Assembly (NCBI GenBank): GCA_942492125.1
Contig: CALODM010000036.1
Coordinates: 1 to 64,000 of the forward strand
DNA: 64,000 nt
Direction of reading: 5' to 3'
DNA from: BCD1 sp942492125
Lineage (GTDB): Bacteria > Bacteroidota > Bacteroidia > Chitinophagales > Saprospiraceae
Both the position numbers and the translations under genes were made by a program. How positions within the stretch are numbered: position 1 is the stretch's first letter; each line of letters starts with the position of its first letter. Below, piece by piece: positions 30,101 to 37,946 of this stretch. The notes under the pieces are model-generated. The model had not been told where the DNA came from and did not search any database. It was given only the letters and a program-made list of their open reading frames with translations.

Positions 30101-31595
30101 AAAACAATTCAGTCCCCTCTTCTGTGCTGCAGTATTCAAAATAATCCCCGCCGTTGTTGGTAAAACTGATGGATCCACCGTTAACAGCTTCTCTGTAAAT
30201 GGTTAAAAAGTTAGTACTTAAACCATAACATCCATCTGCCAGCTCTGTATTGATCAGGTTGTCTCCTTCTCCAACAAGCAGCGTGCCATCCCAGGTCAAA
30301 CCGTAAACAAGGCAGGTGCCTTGCGGGGCATCGTCAAAATCATGGCTGCCGTCTGCAGCAAAACCGAGGATATTACCCTGTTCATCAGTAATGACAAAGG
30401 TAAAGGATGATCCTCCGGATACACCGGTAGCTACAAAATCCAAGATGTCCGGTTCGCCATTGGCAACGCAGATCGTTATGTCCGTGTCGCCGTTTTCGAG
30501 GCTTACCTGACCACCGAGGTATTGCTCGCGGAATAAAGTGACCACATTGCCTGATAGCTCATAGCAGTCGTCACTCAGCTGGCTTAAAATGTCCAGGCCT
30601 GACGACAGGTTGCTGTTACCGGTATAAGAGACGCCGGTTACATAAGTAGTACCCAATGGCACTTCACTAACCGGTAACTGCCCGTTTTCGATAACGGCAA
30701 TGACGATGTTGTTCTGGCCAACCAGAACGAGGCCATAAGAGGACTCGGAGGTTGTCATAAATTCAAAGTTCAGTATATCATCATTATTACCATCACAAAT
30801 GTCATAAGTATCTCCGCCTCCGGATAACATGACAATTCCTCCATCTGGATTAGAGGCAGTAATGGCAATAAAACTTTCTGAAAAAGTAAAGCAACCGTCA
30901 GCTACGACATCACTGGTCACGTCCATGCCCACTTCAGCAGTGAGATTGCCAATATAAGATAACCCCCAAACGAAATAACTTCCTTCAGCGTAATCATTAA
31001 AATCAAAATTGCCGTCTGCAGAAATGCCGGTAATGAGGTTATTGGCATCTGTTGCAAGGTAAACGTATTCGTTCTGACCTGAGGTTGAATTTGTGAAAGA
31101 AATAATGTCTTCAAATTCATCTCCCACGCAAACAAGGGTCGGACCTTGAGTAGATATAGTTCCTGCATCCGGAGCACCAGTATTCAGGGAAACGTAGTTT
31201 GTCGTGAGTTCATAGCAATAGGAACCGAGTTGGTCCGTAAAGATGTTATCTCCAACTTCAGCCAACAGGCTGCCCAAAAAGGAAAAGGCATAAATGCGAT
31301 AGGCACCATTTTGAAAGGAGCTCAGGTCGAGGTTGCTTCCCAGTGAAAGCATCAGAATAGTGCCGCTTTCGTCCGTAACAACATAAGCATAAGGAGTTGC
31401 CTGGTTGCTGGTTTTGAATTTGACAAAACCATCAACAATGTCTCCCTGGCAAGCCAGTAAGGAGGTTGCTCCTGTTGCCGTGGAAATAGTAACATTCTCC
31501 GGGCAGGGATAATCATCAGCACGCAATGGATTGCTGAAGGTTATGGATAACAATAGAAGTAGTGGTAAAATTTTTTTAGTGAACATAGGGAGCAT
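27198..31595 (-). CDS. Large secreted protein with 12 tandem ~110-residue repeats and T9SS sorting domain
   Basis: Start set at 31595 (MLPMFTKKILPLLLLLSITFS) or 31586; the ATG at 31670 adds an unlikely leader. After the signal peptide come 12 repeats. Each has the order CxGDG..DxxxF, YxYVxTDexxxI, DF, RVWGxSYTG, GDxxxxxxLSDxCYxLSxNFxxI; two conserved cysteines per repeat suggest a disulfide each. Repeats are diverged, unlike the near-identical modules at 38-40 kb. The C-terminus (TYPNPAAEFFTARFKMG, LPGLYLMQIRNEQEQKSVRF) is a type-A T9SS sorting domain. It is probably a surface or secreted adhesin-like protein. The repeat is not one I can name. The frame is intact over 4.4 kb. Confidence 0.8.
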   Translation of the reverse strand: MLPMFTKKILPLLLLLSITFSNPLRADDYPCPENVTISTATGATSLLACQGDIVDGFVKFKTSNQATPYAYVVTDESGTILMLSLGSNLDLSSFQNGAYRIYAFSFLGSLLAEVGDNIFTDQLGSYCYELTTNYVSLNTGAPDAGTISTQGPTLVCVGDEFEDIISFTNSTSGQNEYVYLATDANNLITGISADGNFDFNDYAEGSYFVWGLSYIGNLTAEVGMDVTSDVVADGCFTFSESFIAITASNPDGGIVMLSGGGDTYDICDGNNDDILNFEFMTTSESSYGLVLVGQNNIVIAVIENGQLPVSEVPLGTTYVTGVSYTGNSNLSSGLDILSQLSDDCYELSGNVVTLFREQYLGGQVSLENGDTDITICVANGEPDILDFVATGVSGGSSFTFVITDEQGNILGFAADGSHDFDDAPQGTCLVYGLTWDGTLLVGEGDNLINTELADGCYGLSTNFLTIYREAVNGGSISFTNNGGDYFEYCSTEEGTELFFTSEGAVGDNFRYVITDEFGNITGIHPITLGITPPVLLTYTRYIYWLSFSGEDYTGDEISALVGQNIDNAVLRDGCYQLSSNRAELRVSYVDGGIVQLEDGSTATLVCNSGNADGLLTFENNTGSFENQVYLLTDASNNIITFIDGNTVNFDVAAIGDYRVWSVSYTGELIAQINDPADEVPLSDGCYDLSDNFVEIFKTDIEGGTVSTLDGDTFLMLCPDGDTPESINFSNQNAVGSGYGYILTDDSGIIVAALDGNTFEFSSIPVAGILQFWGVAYTGTFDAPFGETVEMAVLSSECYDLSDNYVEIIYENAQGGTLTVNGGQTELSICVGDGIPDVIAFEVEDNTHLNYAYVVTDDEDFIIGVLFEDTFDFDNAIGGPARIYGLSYSGNLSLFPGDNINDFPASDDCYQYTESFVLLQKNAVDGGQVFTDFSEATLYVCAGDGNPDVITFENSSSAGEAEYQYVLTTEDDLILSFLTGDEQDFEDTGFTTLRVWGVSYTGNFSSPFGSFMDQAVFSDECYTLSENFITIVRDIPEGGDLTTAAGETSALVCIGAGSGILEMTTTSTSASGYVYLLLDETGVIVEVFSDNNIDLNGLDPALYRVWGLSYTGALLAAPGLLATQVDLAGSCYELSNNFVEVTVSDPVDGGTISVIGDEATTFYTCPENSTPDLIILETTSLDPGYQYVITDTNNMIIIPQIIGPAIDFNFADPGEVRIYGISINGNSLINFGVNVLEDPLSDYCYTASENYITVVIESPVGGMVTSDQGDEVTITVGDEIADVLTFSNEGASSGPYVYVITDEANEILGFVEGDSHDFEGAAPGICRVWGVAYTGEIMAMVGDDMDDVIFSDDCYSLSDNFITVNRTDGTEGFSSSGSSNAFMELTTYPNPAAEFFTARFKMGSQTSAHAEIIILNLNGQVVQRQVVSTIPGQNFIEVSTGDLLPGLYLMQIRNEQEQKSVRFSRQ

Positions 31596-31990
31596 TTTTT
31601 TATTTGTAGGATTGTGACTGATTGAATGTAAGTACCTAATGACTAAAAATGTCATTTTGAATAATTTCAAAATTAAAAAATAATTACCTGAGGTAAAGTG
31701 AAAAAGGGTTAATTAAACCGGCGTGATTGTTTGATGTGATTCTTATGCGAAGTTATTATAAATTTTTCTATTTGTCAGATAATCTTCAATTATTTTTTTT
31801 AAATTTGGAATGCTTTCCAGTTCGTATTAAAATACCTGTTAATGTTAAAAGAAAATGATTTAGCCTTGATTTTTGGCAATTAACAGCGACCCCGGTCCAG
31901 GAGGTGGTTTCAATGATGATAAATAATTAAAAAAATCAGGCTTATTCCATGTTGGTTGAAAAACTGGCCGGTAAGCTGTAGTTTTACTTT
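31596..31990. other. Divergent intergenic region
   Basis: AT-rich spacer between two genes for exported proteins. It contains TTTTGAAATTATTCAAAA-like palindromic sequence (31658-31676) upstream of the leftward gene. No clear -7 box, RNA gene or small CDS was seen. Confidence 0.3.
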
Positions 31991-34678
31991 ATGAAATTCG
32001 ATATAATTGCGTTTTTTCTGGGTTTTGTCATACTGGGCCAGGTGTCGACACCTCCAGAAAGAACTCCCGTTTCTGCAGGTATCGATAAATCGTCACCGCT
32101 CACCGGAATTACAACGGATGATGCTTTAACCGTTCAGGAACTGGTTACCAATATTTTTGCTACCGGAGCCTGCGAAACCATTACCAACGTGCAGGCCATC
32201 GGGAATGACCAGGGTATTGGTTATTTCTCCAACGGAGGAGATGTTATTGGATTACAGGAAGGGATCATCCTTTCTACAGGAAAGATTTCCAATGCGCATG
32301 GCCCTAATCAGGCTTCTGATATAAGCTGGAATTTCAATGATGGTAGTGGAGATCCTGATTTAGATTCCGTTGCTACGGAGGAAGTCAGGGATGCGGCGGG
32401 CATTGTTTTTGACTTTATACCCCTGGATTCCGTGATTATTTTTCGGTATGTTTTTGCCTCTGAAGAATACTGTGAATTCGTGGGCAGTGATTTCAATGAT
32501 GTTTTTGGATTTTTTATCAGTGGTCCCGGTATATCCGGTCCCTATTCCTATGGAGCTGAAAATGTAGCCCGTATCCCGGGAAGTAACAGCCTTGTTTCTG
32601 TCAACACGGTAAATCATAACCTGAATTCCGCCTATTACATCGGCAATGAGCGGCAGGAGGATGCCATAGAATGCGAAATCCCTTTCAATCCCAGCCAGCC
32701 GGATAATATTGAATTTGATGGTTTCACCAAAGTACTGACAGCTACCCTGGAGTTGATTCCCTGTGAGACTTACCGTATACGAATGGTTATTGGGGATGTT
32801 AAGGATAATGTCTTTGATTCTGCTGTGTTTCTCGAAGCAGGAAGTTTTAACCTGGGAACCCGTATTGAGGTAAGTGCCGCAGGAGGTGGGGCAGGGAGCC
32901 CACAGATTGTAAGTGAAGGCTGCGAAGCCTTTTATCTTTTTGAAAGAGAATCCGGGGCTCCTTTGGATAACCCCATTACCGTCAATTACCATCTGTCAGG
33001 TGAAAGTACGGCACTGCCCGGCGCGGATTTTGTCGATTTTCCATTAACGGTGACTATTCCTGCCGGAGAAACATCTGTAATGCTGCCCGTGGCTACTTTG
33101 AATGATGAGGATACTGAGCCTGGAGAATCAATAACAGTTGTTCTTGATGTACCTTGCCAATGCTATGCGGATTCTGCAACATTGACGATAGTAGAACCCA
33201 TACCTGTCTTGGTGGATTTACCCGATATCTATGTATGTGAAGGCGCCACAGTGCCCCATTCTCCTGTTGTTTCGGGAGGTAATCCTCCTTATACTTATCT
33301 GTGGAGTACAGGACAGACTTTGGAAAATATTGATATAACCGGTGTGGAAGATGCCCTGTATGCTGTAACCGTTTTTGATGCTTGTGGCCATTGGACAGTG
33401 GATAGCTGCACCATTTTGATAACTGCACCCCCGATAGCCAATCTAACCGGGGAAGCTACTGTTTGTGAAGGGGATACGGCCTATTTCCAGGTTACTTTTT
33501 CGGGCATTCCGCCTTTTGAATTCACCTATGCGATCAATGGTCAAAATCAAAATCCGGTATCAGGTATTTCGACCGGGAGTTATAGTATTCCTGGTTTTGA
33601 AGAAGGCTTGTATGAAGTAATATTCTTGGAGGATCAGGTGTGCGCCGGCAGTGTTTCAGGAACAGCTCAGCTGGAAGTCATGGAGATGGACGCTTCCTTG
33701 TCTGTTCTTGATGTTTCCTGTTTTGGTTTTTCTGATGGAGCTGCAGCAATTATGGTTACAGGGGCAAATCCGCCTTTCAATTACCATTGGAGTGAAAACC
33801 TTGGCAATGAATCCGAAGTGGACAGCCTGGGCGCCGGTAATTATAGTGTGACCGTCACGGATGCTCAGCAGTGTGAAGAAATACACGAAATTGCCGTAAC
33901 AGAACCATCAGAACTTGAAGCCATAGAATTTGATTGTGACATGCTCTTTTCCGGGAAGTTAGATCTCGCTGCCGTGGGAGGAACCCCTCCTTATTTGTAC
34001 AGGGCCAATGATGCACCTTTTCAGGGCGCCATGATCTTTGACAGCCTTATTGCTGGTGATACCTATATAATGAGTATTCAGGATGCTAATGGCTGCCTGC
34101 TGGAGCAGGAGTTTATTATGCCGGTACTGTATGATCCTATGTTTTTTTTGCCGGAGGAGATTGAAGCATTAAAAGGTGAGCAGCATGAATTAATGCTGGA
34201 ACTCAATTTTCCGGAGTCTCTGCTGGCTTCGGTCATATGGGCCCCGGCAGATAATCTGAGCTGTACAGATTGTTTAAATCCCATTCACACCGCTATTGAC
34301 GGAGGGATTTATTTCGTCCAGGTAACAGATGTCTTTGGCTGTAAAACCTTTGCAGGCGTAGATATCTCCATAAAGGAAAAGATCGATTACTATGTCCCAA
34401 CGATCTTTTCACCCGACGGTGATCAGGTCAATGATTATTTTATGCCTTTCTTTAATGAGAATCATGTAAAGGAGGTCCTGTTATTTCAGGTTTTCAACCG
34501 CTGGGGCGGGATGATGCATGAGGTGAAAAATATCTTACCCAATAATGAGCGGTTGGGATGGGACGGAACACTTGGCGGAAGGCCATTGAACAGCGGGGTA
34601 TATGTATATTTGGTTAAAGTCAGATTGCGGGATGGCCGGGAAATGGTAATAACCGGAGATATTGTGTTGATGCGATAA
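31991..34678 (+). CDS. Choice-of-anchor-L protein with gliding-motility (T9SS type B) C-terminal domain
   Basis: 895 residues with an N-terminal signal (MKFDIIAFFLGFVILGQ). The choice-of-anchor L domain (about 40-290) is clear from LVTNIFATGACETITNVQ, GIILSTG, FRYVFASEEYCEF, NDVFGFFISGPG and the end FDSAVFLEAGSF. A Calx-beta-like segment follows (about 300-390: NYHLSGESTALPGADFVDF, ITVVLDVPC), then SprB/PKD-like repeats (for example NPPFNYHWSENLGN). The type-B sorting domain is FSPDGDQVNDYFMP, VFNRWGG, WDGTLGGRPLNSGVYVYLV. It is exported by T9SS and likely surface-bound; such proteins act in adhesion or gliding. Confidence 0.88.
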   Translation: MKFDIIAFFLGFVILGQVSTPPERTPVSAGIDKSSPLTGITTDDALTVQELVTNIFATGACETITNVQAIGNDQGIGYFSNGGDVIGLQEGIILSTGKISNAHGPNQASDISWNFNDGSGDPDLDSVATEEVRDAAGIVFDFIPLDSVIIFRYVFASEEYCEFVGSDFNDVFGFFISGPGISGPYSYGAENVARIPGSNSLVSVNTVNHNLNSAYYIGNERQEDAIECEIPFNPSQPDNIEFDGFTKVLTATLELIPCETYRIRMVIGDVKDNVFDSAVFLEAGSFNLGTRIEVSAAGGGAGSPQIVSEGCEAFYLFERESGAPLDNPITVNYHLSGESTALPGADFVDFPLTVTIPAGETSVMLPVATLNDEDTEPGESITVVLDVPCQCYADSATLTIVEPIPVLVDLPDIYVCEGATVPHSPVVSGGNPPYTYLWSTGQTLENIDITGVEDALYAVTVFDACGHWTVDSCTILITAPPIANLTGEATVCEGDTAYFQVTFSGIPPFEFTYAINGQNQNPVSGISTGSYSIPGFEEGLYEVIFLEDQVCAGSVSGTAQLEVMEMDASLSVLDVSCFGFSDGAAAIMVTGANPPFNYHWSENLGNESEVDSLGAGNYSVTVTDAQQCEEIHEIAVTEPSELEAIEFDCDMLFSGKLDLAAVGGTPPYLYRANDAPFQGAMIFDSLIAGDTYIMSIQDANGCLLEQEFIMPVLYDPMFFLPEEIEALKGEQHELMLELNFPESLLASVIWAPADNLSCTDCLNPIHTAIDGGIYFVQVTDVFGCKTFAGVDISIKEKIDYYVPTIFSPDGDQVNDYFMPFFNENHVKEVLLFQVFNRWGGMMHEVKNILPNNERLGWDGTLGGRPLNSGVYVYLVKVRLRDGREMVITGDIVLMR

Positions 34679-34729
34679 ACCCTTTTTTACCCGGACTGTT
34701 AGTTTTAGAAACATTTAAATACATAATAT

Positions 34730-35713
34730 ATGCTGTATAATAGACTAGGGAAATCGGGGTTGCAGGTGAGTGCCTTTTCGTTGGGCTCCTGGCTGACCTT
34801 TGGAAAACAAATTGGGGATGATGTTGCCCAGCAATTGATGATCAAAGCCTATGACAAGGGTGTGAATTTTTTCGATAACGCTGAAATTTATGCTCGTGGC
34901 CAATCTGAAATAGTTATGGGGAAAATCCTGAAAAAACTAGGGTGGGACAGAACTTCTTACGTGGTTTCCAGTAAGGTTTTTTTTGGGGACGGACGCAATA
35001 AACCCAATCAGACGGGACTCAGCCGCAAGCATATTTTTGAAGCATGTGACGCCGCCCTGAAAAGGTTGCAGGTGGAATACCTCGACCTTTATTTTTGCCA
35101 CCGTCCTGATAAAAATACGCCCATTGAAGAAACCGTCTGGGCGATGAATCACCTTATCCAACAGGGGAAAGTTTTATATTGGGGAACTTCCGAATGGTCC
35201 GCACAGGAGATCATGGAAGCCCATATGGTTGCCAGAGACCTTCGTTTGATCGGACCTGTCATGGAGCAGCCGCAGTACAATATGTTCCACAGAGATAAGG
35301 TGGAGGTAGAGTACAGCCAGATTTATAAAACTGTGGGTTTAGGTACGACCATCTGGTCGCCCTTAGCTTCCGGAGTCTTAACCGAAAAATACCTGGATGG
35401 ATTTCCGGAAGGAACACGCCTGAGTATGGAAGGACTGGATTGGTTAAAAGACCGTTCCTGGTCGGAAGAAAAAATAACCAAAGGCCGAAAGCTTCATGAA
35501 GTGGCCAAGGAAATTGGGGCCAAATTACCTCAGTTGGCCCTGGCATGGTGCGTCAAAAACCCGGACGTCAGTACCGTCATACTTGGGGCTTCCAAAGTCC
35601 ATCACCTGGAAGAGAATCTTGCTGCCATTGAATTTGTGGATAAATTAACGGATGATGTTCTTGAACGAATCGAAGATATTCTGGGGAACAAGCCGGTGCC
35701 GCCACCGTTTTAA
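34730..35713 (+). CDS. Aldo/keto reductase (potassium-channel beta-subunit-like group)
   Basis: 327 residues covering a whole AKR barrel. The catalytic tetrad is visible: Asp49 and Tyr54 in FFDNAEIYARGQSE, Lys82 in VVSSKVFFG and His124 in LDLYFCHRPD. The NADPH-binding end is IWSPLASGVLTEKY and VILGASKVHHLEENL. The opening YNRLGKSGLQVSAFSLGSW and the GxxxxGLSRKHI segment place it with the KCNAB/YghZ-like AKRs. It is cytoplasmic and reduces an unknown carbonyl. It lies 51 bases after the T9SS protein gene and ends before a strong terminator. Confidence 0.92.
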   Translation: MLYNRLGKSGLQVSAFSLGSWLTFGKQIGDDVAQQLMIKAYDKGVNFFDNAEIYARGQSEIVMGKILKKLGWDRTSYVVSSKVFFGDGRNKPNQTGLSRKHIFEACDAALKRLQVEYLDLYFCHRPDKNTPIEETVWAMNHLIQQGKVLYWGTSEWSAQEIMEAHMVARDLRLIGPVMEQPQYNMFHRDKVEVEYSQIYKTVGLGTTIWSPLASGVLTEKYLDGFPEGTRLSMEGLDWLKDRSWSEEKITKGRKLHEVAKEIGAKLPQLALAWCVKNPDVSTVILGASKVHHLEENLAAIEFVDKLTDDVLERIEDILGNKPVPPPF

Positions 35714-35765
35714 TGACGAAGGACGAATTGTCCTTGTACGATTATTTCGATATTATTATAGAAAT

Positions 35766-35817
35766 ACGGGTTGAAGCAACGGGAAAAAAAGCCTGGCTGT
35801 TTCAACCCGTTTTTTTT
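35766..35817 (+). terminator. Intrinsic terminator after the aldo/keto reductase gene
   Basis: ACGGGTTGAA (35766-35775) pairs perfectly with TTCAACCCGT (35801-35810), followed by eight T. The 25-base loop is long, and includes A7. The 290 bases from here to 36110 hold no recognised gene. Confidence 0.8.
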
Positions 35818-36110
35818 GCTCTTTTAGAAGCCCTAAAACAACTTCCCTTTTAACAAACCAACAGTTATCTATTAATTCCCCACTTTTATCCTACTTTTTT
35901 AAACCATCCGAAAATAAATCAGTCCTTTGAGGTAACATCTTATCCATTGAGGTGATATATAGGTGTAGGAAGCGAAATAATGCTGTCTGGCTGACAAATT
36001 AAAGGATTGATAACAGCTTTTAACATTACTTTAAACTTTGGCAGGCAACATATGGCGTTTCAAAATGGTTTTTACAATAACACAAGACAACATCCTAAAA
36101 CATATCAAAA

Positions 36111-36383
36111 ATGAACAACCAAAGAATAAATCGCGCCCTTACCGTTGGCCTGCTAAATCGCAGAAATGCCAATAACGGCATTGACCTGGTAAAAGAACTT
36201 ATGATGAACCTCAAAGAGGCCGGAGATTTTATCGGATCTCAGCTCAAAGAAAAAATGACCCTGAATGCCAGTCACCAGATGGAAACACATGCCCTGAAAT
36301 TTGAAAACTGTACCCTTGATGTGGAATTGGTGCGAAATCCTCAAACAAAGCGCCAGTCCATACAAGGATTCCAACTTCAATAA
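36111..36383 (+). CDS. Small conserved-looking protein of unknown function (90 aa)
   Basis: A short, well-bounded gene: a terminator ends the previous unit 290 bases upstream and another follows its stop by 55 bases, so it is a monocistronic unit. The protein is hydrophilic, with no signal peptide, and starts MNNQRINRALTVGLLNRRN, followed by GIDLVKELMMNLKEAGDFIG and ending KRQSIQGFQLQ. The clean gene structure supports real expression. Function not recognised. Confidence 0.55.
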   Translation: MNNQRINRALTVGLLNRRNANNGIDLVKELMMNLKEAGDFIGSQLKEKMTLNASHQMETHALKFENCTLDVELVRNPQTKRQSIQGFQLQ

Positions 36384-36437
36384 AACTAAGTCCAATTAGG
36401 GGTTAAAAAGATTTTTCCCCTTACATATCCAAATTTT

Positions 36438-36475
36438 ACGGCCCTTCTTGCTCGATGCAGGAAGGGCCGTTTTTT
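36438..36475 (+). terminator. Intrinsic terminator after the small gene
   Basis: ACGGCCCTTC (36438-36447) and GAAGGGCCGT (36461-36470) form a perfect 10-bp GC-rich stem, followed by TTTTTT on the plus strand. Confidence 0.9.
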
Positions 36476-36510
36476 ATTGTGTTATTTTCTCGATTAATTA
36501 GATCACCTGC

Positions 36511-37248
36511 TTACTTCAGGTCATTTAATAATTCTTGGGCCCTTTCATAAAAAGTATTGCCTTCCGGCATTTGCCTCAATATTGTCCGGCATTGGGGCAA
36601 ATCTTCCATTTTCAGATAAGTCATGGCTATCCACCATTTGGCAACAGGTTGGTAAGCGGAGACTCCGGAATCTATTTCATTAAAAACCTCCAGGGCTTTT
36701 TGGAATTGGTTACTCTCCAGGGCTGCCAGCCCCAGGTAATATCTGGCCTGGGTGTCTTCCGGAGTTTGTGCCAGGTAGATTTCTAGATGGTCCGTGGCCG
36801 CGGAATAGTTTTTCGAGTTAAACGCAGTTTCGGCTTTTCCGATTTCCGTTTCAGGCCCTTTTTGAACCAGGGACATAGTGCCTACGTCCGCATATTGGTG
36901 GTAAAGGCTTTTTTCAGGTAAGAAATAATTGATGGCAAACACCAGCATCAATACCGCTGCCGCCGCCGCCGCATAACGCCACCAACGAGGACGCATGGCA
37001 ACAATCTTATCTTTTGGGGCTGAATCCTGTTTTTTATCGAAATATTGCTCACTCAGTGCTTCAAGGTCTTTTTTAAGAGATTTCCTTCCAGTTTGTCCTT
37101 TAAGGAAAATATCCATGCTTTTTCGAACCTCATAAGCTTCCAGAAAAGCAGGGTCTTCCGCCAGTCGCTTTTGAAAAGCTGCCATTTCTCCTTCGTCGAG
37201 ACTTCCTTCCAGGTAACTATCTATCCATTTGTAATCGTCTGCATTCAT
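36511..37248 (-). CDS. Membrane-anchored TPR protein, probable anti-sigma factor
   Basis: 245 residues. The N-terminal 85 residues are cytoplasmic, rich in acidic and basic residues (IDSYLEGSLDEGEMAAFQKRLAEDPAFLEAYEVRKSMD), the pattern of Bacteroidota anti-sigma domains. One membrane helix follows (about 92-110, YAAAAAAVLMLVFAINYF), then a periplasmic part with TPR-like helices (ETAFNSKNYSAATDHLEIYL, ARYYLGLAALESNQFQKALEVFNEI). The start overlaps the end of the sigma factor gene by 4 bases, so the pair is translationally coupled. It likely holds the sigma factor at the membrane until an envelope signal arrives. Confidence 0.75.
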   Translation of the reverse strand: MNADDYKWIDSYLEGSLDEGEMAAFQKRLAEDPAFLEAYEVRKSMDIFLKGQTGRKSLKKDLEALSEQYFDKKQDSAPKDKIVAMRPRWWRYAAAAAAVLMLVFAINYFLPEKSLYHQYADVGTMSLVQKGPETEIGKAETAFNSKNYSAATDHLEIYLAQTPEDTQARYYLGLAALESNQFQKALEVFNEIDSGVSAYQPVAKWWIAMTYLKMEDLPQCRTILRQMPEGNTFYERAQELLNDLK

Positions 37249-37814
37249 AGAGCCGCATTTTCATTTTCATACAAAGTCCTCCATCTTTCGATACAGGCAT
37301 TCTTTCTGCGGTAGAAGGTGCTTACTTTTGACATTTCCAATTGCATGGAAATGTCTGCTGCTGTTATACCTTCACCAACAAGTTTCAACAACTGTTGACA
37401 TAACTCACTTAAACGGTCAAATGCCTGCGCTAATTTAGTCTGACGAATAGCTTCTTCTTCGACTTGTTCTACAAGAGGCGTTGCATCCCATTCATCTTTA
37501 TATCGCTGCTGCTCCTCGTTTATTACCCCTTCCATTTTTTTATTTTTCCGGAGTTGGCTGATCCATTTATTCCGGCAAATGTGGAATAGGAATGCTCCAA
37601 GCGGGCAGGTAAGTACAAAATCAGGGTCTAAAGCTTTATCATAAATAGCAATGATCCCTTCCTGAAATACATCACGAGCATCATTGGCGGATCCGTTATT
37701 TTTTAAAACCCAACTCTGGACCGAGGGTAAATGCTCCTTGTAGATCATTTCGAGCACCTGGCGGTCTCCCCGTGCAAGGCGGTCAATATACTGGTGGTCT
37801 TTGTGTTTTTCCAT
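37245..37814 (-). CDS. ECF-type RNA polymerase sigma factor
   Basis: Start taken at the second Met (37814, MEKHKDHQYIDRLARGD); the ORF extends to 37850. Region 2 shows VLEMIYKEHLPSVQSWVLKNNGSANDARDVFQEGIIAIYDKAL and the -10-reading helix LGAFLFHICRNKWISQLRK. Region 4 shows LSELCQQLLKLVGEGITAADISMQLEMSKVSTFYRRKNACIERW. Length and layout are normal for Bacteroidota ECF factors. It is coupled to a downstream membrane TPR partner and transcribed away from the secreted modular protein at 37947, which may be one of its targets. Confidence 0.9.
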   Translation of the reverse strand: MEKHKDHQYIDRLARGDRQVLEMIYKEHLPSVQSWVLKNNGSANDARDVFQEGIIAIYDKALDPDFVLTCPLGAFLFHICRNKWISQLRKNKKMEGVINEEQQRYKDEWDATPLVEQVEEEAIRQTKLAQAFDRLSELCQQLLKLVGEGITAADISMQLEMSKVSTFYRRKNACIERWRTLYENENAAL

Positions 37815-37946
37815 CGATGACAAAATAGGATAACGGATTTTTTTTTCCAAACCAAAGGTAAGAAAAAAGTTTGGCTGCGATTAACCATCGTATTCCCGTC
37901 CGGTAAAATGCCACGGGACTTAATTTAAAACTAAATTTTTTCAACT

